A stretch of DNA of 64,000 bases from Actinomadura chibensis NBRC 106107 (GTDB taxonomy: Bacteria; Actinomycetota; Actinomycetes; Streptosporangiales; Streptosporangiaceae): NCBI RefSeq assembly GCF_001552135.1, contig NZ_BCQP01000028.1, positions 1 to 64,000 of the forward strand. Direction: 5' to 3'. Position 1 is the first letter of the stretch. Each line of letters starts with the position of its first letter. Shown here one piece after another: positions 59,320-64,000 of the stretch. The translations under genes and the position numbers were made by a program. The notes beneath the pieces were generated by a model. The model saw only the letters and a list, made by a program, of their open reading frames with translations. It did no database searches and was not told the DNA's origin.

Positions 59320-60562
59320 AGCTGGACACGCTTTCCTGCGCCGCCGCCGGGACGCCGCCGTCCAGCGGGACGGCCAGCTCCATGGCCGCCCGGAGGTCGT
59401 CGACGAACGGGCCGGTCTGCCCGTCGTTGTGCGGCATGGGCACGACGACCATGCCGAGCGGCGCGGGCACGGGCCGCGCGGCGAACATCCAGCCGCGGGC
59501 GCGCATCCCGGTCGCCACCGGGCGCAGGTCGTGGGTGCGGGAGAAGACCAGCGCCATGTTGATCCGCGAGCCGGGGTGGACGAGCAGCCCGTCGATGCCC
59601 CGGACGCCGTCGGCCAGCTCGTCCCGCATGGCCATGCTCTTCAGCGACACCGCCGTGTAACCGGGCTCGCCGAGCAGCTCGACCATCGTCCACGCGCCCG
59701 CGATCGGCCCGGTGCCCCGCGTCCCGGACATCGTGCCGTTGGGCGGGCAGATCTTCTTCGCCGACTCCAGCAGGTCCGGGTCGCGGAACAGCAGCATCCC
59801 GGCGGGCGGCGGCGCCATCCCGTTCTTGTGCAGGTCGGCGCTGACGGAGCAGACGGCCGGGACGCGGAAGTCCCACGCCGGGATCGACCGGTCGTATCCG
59901 GAGCGCTCCAGGAACGGCAGGATGAACCCGCCGAACGCGGCGTCCACGTGGAGGTAGAGGCCGTGCCGCTCGGCGATCTCGCCGATGGCCTCGATCGGGT
60001 CGACGCTGCCGTACGCCCACGTCCCGGCGGTGGCGATGAGGGCGATCGTGTCCGGCCTGATCGCGGCCTCGATCGCGGCCGGGTCCACCTCGTCGAGCCG
60101 TCCCTCCGGGGCGGGGACGGCGATGGCGTCCAGGTCGAACATGCCGCACAGCTTGTGCAGCGAGTAGTGGCCGTTGTCGGGGAAGACGACGCTGCCGCCG
60201 CGCCGTCCCGCCCGCTGCTTCGCGGTCAGGATCGCGCACATGTTGGACTCGGACCCGCCCGCCGTGATGAACCCCGCCGGGTCGGCCGAGCCGAGCAGCC
60301 CGCCCATCCACCGGACGACGCGGGCCTCCATCTCCCGCGCCCCGCCGCCGGTGATCCAGGTCTCGCCGTGCACGAACCGGCGGTACGCCTCGACCGACTC
60401 GCGGCGGACGGCGTCGCCCCACGGCAGTTCCGCCGTGGAGATCAGGTGCGGGCCCTCGTCGAAGAGGTTGCGCCGCGTCTCGTGGAAGCGGGAGGCGTGC
60501 TCCAGGCGTTCGAGGTCCCGCTCGAAGTCGTCGATCCTCACCCCGCTGGGGAAGACGGTCAT
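59309..60562 (-). CDS. PLP-dependent group II decarboxylase (GAD/sphingosine-phosphate-lyase-like)
   Basis: A 417-residue fold-type I enzyme: GGSESN (102-107) binds the PLP phosphate, His132 stacks on the ring, Asp207 (HVDAAFGG) holds N1 and Lys246 (SADLHKNGMAP) binds PLP. The order is that of glutamate/tyrosine decarboxylases and sphingosine-phosphate lyase. GGAGAG precedes ATG 60562. In this operon it may decarboxylate an amino acid freed from the ring. Confidence 0.9.
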   Translation of the reverse strand: MTVFPSGVRIDDFERDLERLEHASRFHETRRNLFDEGPHLISTAELPWGDAVRRESVEAYRRFVHGETWITGGGAREMEARVVRWMGGLLGSADPAGFITAGGSESNMCAILTAKQRAGRRGGSVVFPDNGHYSLHKLCGMFDLDAIAVPAPEGRLDEVDPAAIEAAIRPDTIALIATAGTWAYGSVDPIEAIGEIAERHGLYLHVDAAFGGFILPFLERSGYDRSIPAWDFRVPAVCSVSADLHKNGMAPPPAGMLLFRDPDLLESAKKICPPNGTMSGTRGTGPIAGAWTMVELLGEPGYTAVSLKSMAMRDELADGVRGIDGLLVHPGSRINMALVFSRTHDLRPVATGMRARGWMFAARPVPAPLGMVVVPMPHNDGQTGPFVDDLRAAMELAVPLDGGVPAAAQESVSSYGF

Positions 60563-60609
60563 GTCGGCTCTCTCCGTTTCTCGGTGCTGGTGGCCGGGGG
60601 CGCGGGGGG

Positions 60610-61371
60610 TCACTGGGCGACGAACCCGCCGTCGACGAGCAGGCTCGCGCCGACGACGTAGGCGGACGCGTCCGACGCGAGGTACACGACGGCCGGGCTG
60701 ATGTCCCCGACCTCGCCCACCCGTCCGGCCGGGGTCGTCGCGACGATCTCCCGCTCCACCTCGGGCGTGATCAGCTCGCGGTTCATCGGCGTGTGGACGT
60801 TGCCGGGCGCGACCGCGTTGACCCTGATCCCGGCCGGGGCCAGCTCCGTGGCGAGGGCCTTGACCAGCAGTTCCACCGCGCCCTTGGACGCGCAGTACGC
60901 GGCGTCGCCGGGCGAGCCGACGTGCCCCGACATGGACGACACGAAGACGACCGAGGCGCCCGGCCGCAGGTGCGGCCGCACCGCCCTGGTGAGCCGGAAC
61001 GGGGCGCGGACGTTGATCGCCCACTGGTCGTCGAGGATCGCGTCCGTGGTGTCCGCCAGCGACGCCTGGGTGTAGACCCCGGCGGAGTGGACGAGCACGT
61101 CCACGCCCCCGAAGCCGGCCAGGACGGCGTCGACGACGGCTTGGGGCGCGTCGTCCTCGCGGAGGTCGACGGCCACGACGGTGATGCGGGCGCCGGTCGC
61201 CGCCAGCGCCTCCGCCGTCCCGGCCAGCCGCTCCTCGGAGCGTCCGACCAGCACGACGGCGGCGCCGGCGGCGGCGAGTCCCCGGGCGATCTCCGAGCCG
61301 ATGCCCGAGCTCGCGCCCGTGACGACGGCGGTCTTCCCCGAGAGATCGAACGGGGACGCTGAGGGAGACAT
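60610..61371 (-). CDS. Short-chain dehydrogenase/reductase
   Basis: A 253-residue classical SDR: TGASSGIG (18-25), NAG-like HSAG near 95, catalytic Ser near 146, Tyr159/Lys163 in YCASK. It uses NAD(P) to oxidise or reduce an alcohol or ketone. AGGAAAGG precedes the ATG. It follows the MFS gene by 49 bases and precedes the decarboxylase by 47. Confidence 0.93.
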   Translation of the reverse strand: MSPSASPFDLSGKTAVVTGASSGIGSEIARGLAAAGAAVVLVGRSEERLAGTAEALAATGARITVVAVDLREDDAPQAVVDAVLAGFGGVDVLVHSAGVYTQASLADTTDAILDDQWAINVRAPFRLTRAVRPHLRPGASVVFVSSMSGHVGSPGDAAYCASKGAVELLVKALATELAPAGIRVNAVAPGNVHTPMNRELITPEVEREIVATTPAGRVGEVGDISPAVVYLASDASAYVVGASLLVDGGFVAQ

Positions 61372-61420
61372 ACCTTTCCTTCTGTGCGTCGACGGGGGTG
61401 TTGTCAGAGACGGGGTGTTG

Positions 61421-62821
61421 TCAGAGGGGTTTCGCGGCGGCGCCGCCGACCAGCTCCCGGACGGCCGCGGCCGTGTCCCGCTTCAGGTGCCGGGAACCGC
61501 GCAGGAAGAAGAACCCGGCGGCGAGCGCCGAGGGCGGCACCGCGATGGACAGCGCCAGCCGCGGCCCGTAGGTGCCGGAGATGAAGCCCGCGAAGATGGA
61601 GCCGAAGAACCCGCCCATCAGGAACGTGAACACCGGCAGGATCGCGAAGGCCGGGGCCCGCAGCCGGACGGGCGTGACGAGCGCGACCAGCGGGCTCACC
61701 GCGACCAGCGCGAGGCCGTTGCACATCGCGGCGACGACGTAGAACGCCAGCAGCAGCCAGATCGGCGAGGCCCACACGCCGACCACGATGAGCCCGCCGA
61801 ACGCGAGGATCGCGAGGGCGGCGATGTGCATCGTCCGCTCGGAGTTCTTCCGGTAGGTCCGGTCGAACTGGTGGCCGCCGACGACCATGGCCGCGATGAT
61901 CGGCACCTGGATGAGCGAGAACACGATCCCCCGGGTGAGGGCGTCGTATCCGTACTCGTCCCCGAGCAGCAGCGAGAGCTGGACGGGCACCGTGTACAGC
62001 GCCAGGCCGAGCACGCCGATGCCCATGCAGACGTAGACGAACGTCCTGACCCTCATCATCTGGCGGAACGCCTCGATGAGGCCCGCCGGACGCTCGGGCA
62101 CCACGCCCGCCCGCGCGGACGCGCCGCCGAGCAGCAGTTCCTGCTCGCGCAGCCCGCGCGGGGGCTCCTTCAGGAACACGGCCGACGAGACCGCCAGCAG
62201 CGCGTACGGCACGGCGAGGCCGAGGTAGGCCCACCGCCACGCCTCCGCGCCGCCCGCGAGCCCGGCGATCGACCCGGCCAGCGCCGGTCCGACGGCCTGC
62301 CCGAGCGGGGTGGCCATCGCGTGCATCGAGTAGATCCGGCCGCGTCCCTCCAGCGGGTAGGCGTCGGAGATCATCGACAGGAACACGGGGTTGGAGTACG
62401 CCGCCGCCACGCCGGTGAGGGCGTAGGCGACGAACAGCTGCAGGGTGCTCTGCGCGAGCCCGGCGCCGATCATCGCGAGCGTGCCGAGGCACGCGGAGCC
62501 GACGACCAGGTGCTTGCGGCCCACCCGGTCGGCGAGCCACGCCATCGGCGGCCCGCCGAGCGTCAGCGTGACGCCGGTGAATCCCGAGATCGCGACGAGG
62601 GTCGCGTCCGAGATGCCGAAGGAGTCGCGGATGTCGGGCGCCAGGGTGGTGCTCGCGTCCCGGCAGAGCTGCTCCATCGCCACGAGGGGGACGGCGAGCG
62701 AGCAGATCGCCCAGCCGCCCTGCCGCAGGGTGGCGCGCAGCCCGAGGGCGTCCGTCTCCGGCATGCCGTCCCCGGCCAGCGGGGGAGGCTCGTCGTGTCC
62801 GTGCGTCGTCGCGTCGGTCAT
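61421..62821 (-). CDS. MFS transporter (probable importer of the operon)
   Basis: A 466-residue major facilitator with about 12 helices and a long central loop. The loop 2-3 motif is WLADRVGRKHLVVG. The N-terminus is soluble and acidic. It resembles aromatic acid:proton symporters and related uptake carriers. ATG 62821 lacks a good ribosome binding site. Position second in the operon suggests that it imports the degraded compound. Confidence 0.9.
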   Translation of the reverse strand: MTDATTHGHDEPPPLAGDGMPETDALGLRATLRQGGWAICSLAVPLVAMEQLCRDASTTLAPDIRDSFGISDATLVAISGFTGVTLTLGGPPMAWLADRVGRKHLVVGSACLGTLAMIGAGLAQSTLQLFVAYALTGVAAAYSNPVFLSMISDAYPLEGRGRIYSMHAMATPLGQAVGPALAGSIAGLAGGAEAWRWAYLGLAVPYALLAVSSAVFLKEPPRGLREQELLLGGASARAGVVPERPAGLIEAFRQMMRVRTFVYVCMGIGVLGLALYTVPVQLSLLLGDEYGYDALTRGIVFSLIQVPIIAAMVVGGHQFDRTYRKNSERTMHIAALAILAFGGLIVVGVWASPIWLLLAFYVVAAMCNGLALVAVSPLVALVTPVRLRAPAFAILPVFTFLMGGFFGSIFAGFISGTYGPRLALSIAVPPSALAAGFFFLRGSRHLKRDTAAAVRELVGGAAAKPL

Positions 62822-62952
62822 CGCGCGGCCCGCCCGTCCGGCCGGGCCGGGGCGGCGGCCGTCCTCAGCGGGCCGGACACGCTCGGGTCCGGGTCTCGTC
62901 GAATTCGGGCATGGGTCTACTCCTTGGGGGTGGGGATCACTGCGGGGTGGGT

Positions 62953-62971
62953 TCCCGCCGGTCGGGCGGGA
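62953..62971 (-). terminator. Weak hairpin between hydrolase and MFS genes
   Basis: TCCCGCC (62953-62959) pairs with GGCGGGA (62965-62971). The 205-base gap may also hold a second promoter for the MFS gene. Confidence 0.4.
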
Positions 62972-63026
62972 GCGGTGACCGCGCCCGGGCCGGTAGACCG
63001 CGCGGGCGAGACTCAGGGGGCCGGGC

Positions 63027-64000
63027 TCAGAGCCGGTCGTGGAGCCATTCGAAGGTGAACTCGGCGCCCGCCGCGCTGGCGCCGTTCTGGCAGTGCAGTT
63101 GCGCGGTGGTCGAGGCGTCGAGGACGAGGAGGTCCTTGGGGCAGGTCAGCAGGTCGTAGAGCTGGCGCGCCTGGCCCTTCTGGAAGGTCTCCTCGGTGCC
63201 GTCCATGATGAGCGTCTCGCACTCGATCTTGGCGGCGTGGTCGGTGAGGTCGTATGCCTGGAGCTCCTTGAACAGCTCGTACGGCGTCGCGACGCCGTGC
63301 TTGAACATCGAGTCGCGGATGAACCAGTCGGCGCGGGACGACGCGGCGGCGATCTGCGCGGTGGCGGCGTTGAACGCCTCCGGGCCCTCGTCCAGCGCCT
63401 CTTGCAGGCCGGGGAGGTGCGACAGGATCGACCCGCCCCACTGCAGGACGCCCGGGTTCGCGATGCACGTCTTGATGCGCTTCTCGAACGCGGCCGCGCG
63501 GGGCGCGAGGTAGCCGCCGAAGCTCGACCCCATGAGGCCGATGCGGTCGGGGTCGACCCCGTCGAGGTGGACGGCCACGTCCACGATCGGGCCGACGACG
63601 TTCTCCCAGTCGGGACGGAACGGCAGGCCGTTCACCCGCAGCGCGAGCCCCTGCCCCGGGCACTGGACGGACAGGCAGTGGTAGCCGCGGCGGATCGCGC
63701 CGTCGTAGACCCACCGGGTGTCCTCGGGCCAGGCGTCCCGCCCCTGGAAGAAGATCAGCAGCGGCGCGGGGCCCTTCGCCGCCCGGCTCCGGTACAGGTA
63801 GGACGGGAGGAAGCTGTCCTCGTAGGGGATCCTGACGTACTCGCCGGGGTAGTCGCTGAGCTCCAGGTAGCGGTCGTAGCACCGGTAGGCGCTGATGGCG
63901 TTGGCCCGGACGCGCGGGTCGTCGTGGTGGCTGTAGTGCATCAGCGAGGCGCGCCAGTACGTCGCGGCCCGCAGGTAGCCGTCGCACGCGGTGACGCGGC
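63027..64000 (-). CDS. Alpha/beta hydrolase, partial at the window edge
   Basis: At least 324 residues, cut at its N-terminus by the window end. The frame continues through RVTACDGYLRAATYWRASL, the helical cap start seen in dihydropseudooxynicotine hydrolase-like enzymes. The core has LIFFQGRDAWPED, nucleophile Ser in GSSFGGYLAPR, acid in IMDGTEE and late His residues. Relatives cleave C-C or ester bonds of N-heterocycle breakdown products. It leads the operon. Confidence 0.9.
   Translation of the reverse strand, partial: RVTACDGYLRAATYWRASLMHYSHHDDPRVRANAISAYRCYDRYLELSDYPGEYVRIPYEDSFLPSYLYRSRAAKGPAPLLIFFQGRDAWPEDTRWVYDGAIRRGYHCLSVQCPGQGLALRVNGLPFRPDWENVVGPIVDVAVHLDGVDPDRIGLMGSSFGGYLAPRAAAFEKRIKTCIANPGVLQWGGSILSHLPGLQEALDEGPEAFNAATAQIAAASSRADWFIRDSMFKHGVATPYELFKELQAYDLTDHAAKIECETLIMDGTEETFQKGQARQLYDLLTCPKDLLVLDASTTAQLHCQNGASAAGAEFTFEWLHDRL

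Overview
The window is very GC-rich chromosomal DNA from a high-GC actinomycete. Codon third positions are almost always G or C, many genes start with GTG or TTG, and neighbouring genes are often coupled by 4-bp ATGA or GTGA overlaps. The gene set fits a filamentous, sporulating lineage near Actinomadura/Thermomonosporaceae or Streptosporangiaceae: several ECF sigma factors, a SARP-type regulator, XRE regulators with TPR-like tails, an HTH-NACHT protein, Lsr2 and small exported proteins. The genus is inferred, not proven. I see no rRNA, tRNA, CRISPR array, insertion sequence or prophage.

Layout. (1) 1-16.8 kb is a regulatory and secretion region. It holds a small exported protein; an operon of HTH-NACHT ATPase plus a Ser/Thr kinase fused to an extracellular solute-binding domain; an ECF sigma factor coupled to a DinB/maleylpyruvate-isomerase-like protein; a sigma-like protein with its own membrane segment; an XRE-GNAT pair facing two small unknown genes; an ECF sigma/membrane partner pair; a SARP-like regulator; an exported basic protein; and a VWA/solute-binding protein, histidine kinase and LuxR response regulator operon. 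(2) 17-26.5 kb is a cell-envelope glycan cluster: an AftA-like GT-C arabinofuranosyltransferase, a membrane-anchored methyltransferase, three coupled GT2 glycosyltransferases and an exported protein. (3) 26.5-38.2 kb is mixed: small proteins, a beta-propeller protein with an MFS transporter, a secreted phosphoesterase, a GH25 lysozyme, an AlkD-like protein, a MetE-like methyltransferase, an arsenic cluster (arsR, ArsO-like flavoprotein, arsC), lsr2 and a BBE-like flavoprotein. (4) 38.4-50.2 kb is a catabolic island: an SsuA/TauA-type ABC importer, LLM flavoprotein, epimerase, alpha/beta hydrolase, GntR regulator, asparaginase, LysR regulator, CoA-transferase and acyl-CoA dehydrogenase. (5) 50.1-53.9 kb has a KimA-like APC permease, a membrane protein and two exported proteins, one an I36-type inhibitor. 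(6) 54-64 kb is a second catabolic operon on the minus strand: alpha/beta hydrolase (cut by the window edge), MFS transporter, SDR, PLP decarboxylase, hydantoinase A and B, and class III aminotransferase.

How they work together. Regions 4 and 6 both look like import-and-degrade modules with their own transporters; region 4 also carries two regulators. Region 6 suggests uptake and ring opening of a cyclic amide or N-heterocycle, then amine and keto-acid chemistry; the substrate is unknown. Region 2 looks dedicated to one surface glycan.

The most unusual structural signal is in the leaders of exported-protein genes. At 13078-13130 and 52839-52894 multi-tier hairpins run into the Shine-Dalgarno sequence, and weaker hairpins lie by the starts at 129, 25049 and 30476. 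This suggests a shared post-transcriptional control for secreted proteins. Other points of interest are a perfect 30-bp palindrome at the left edge, a REP-like repeat block at 39374-39519, and a likely single-base frameshift near 30868.
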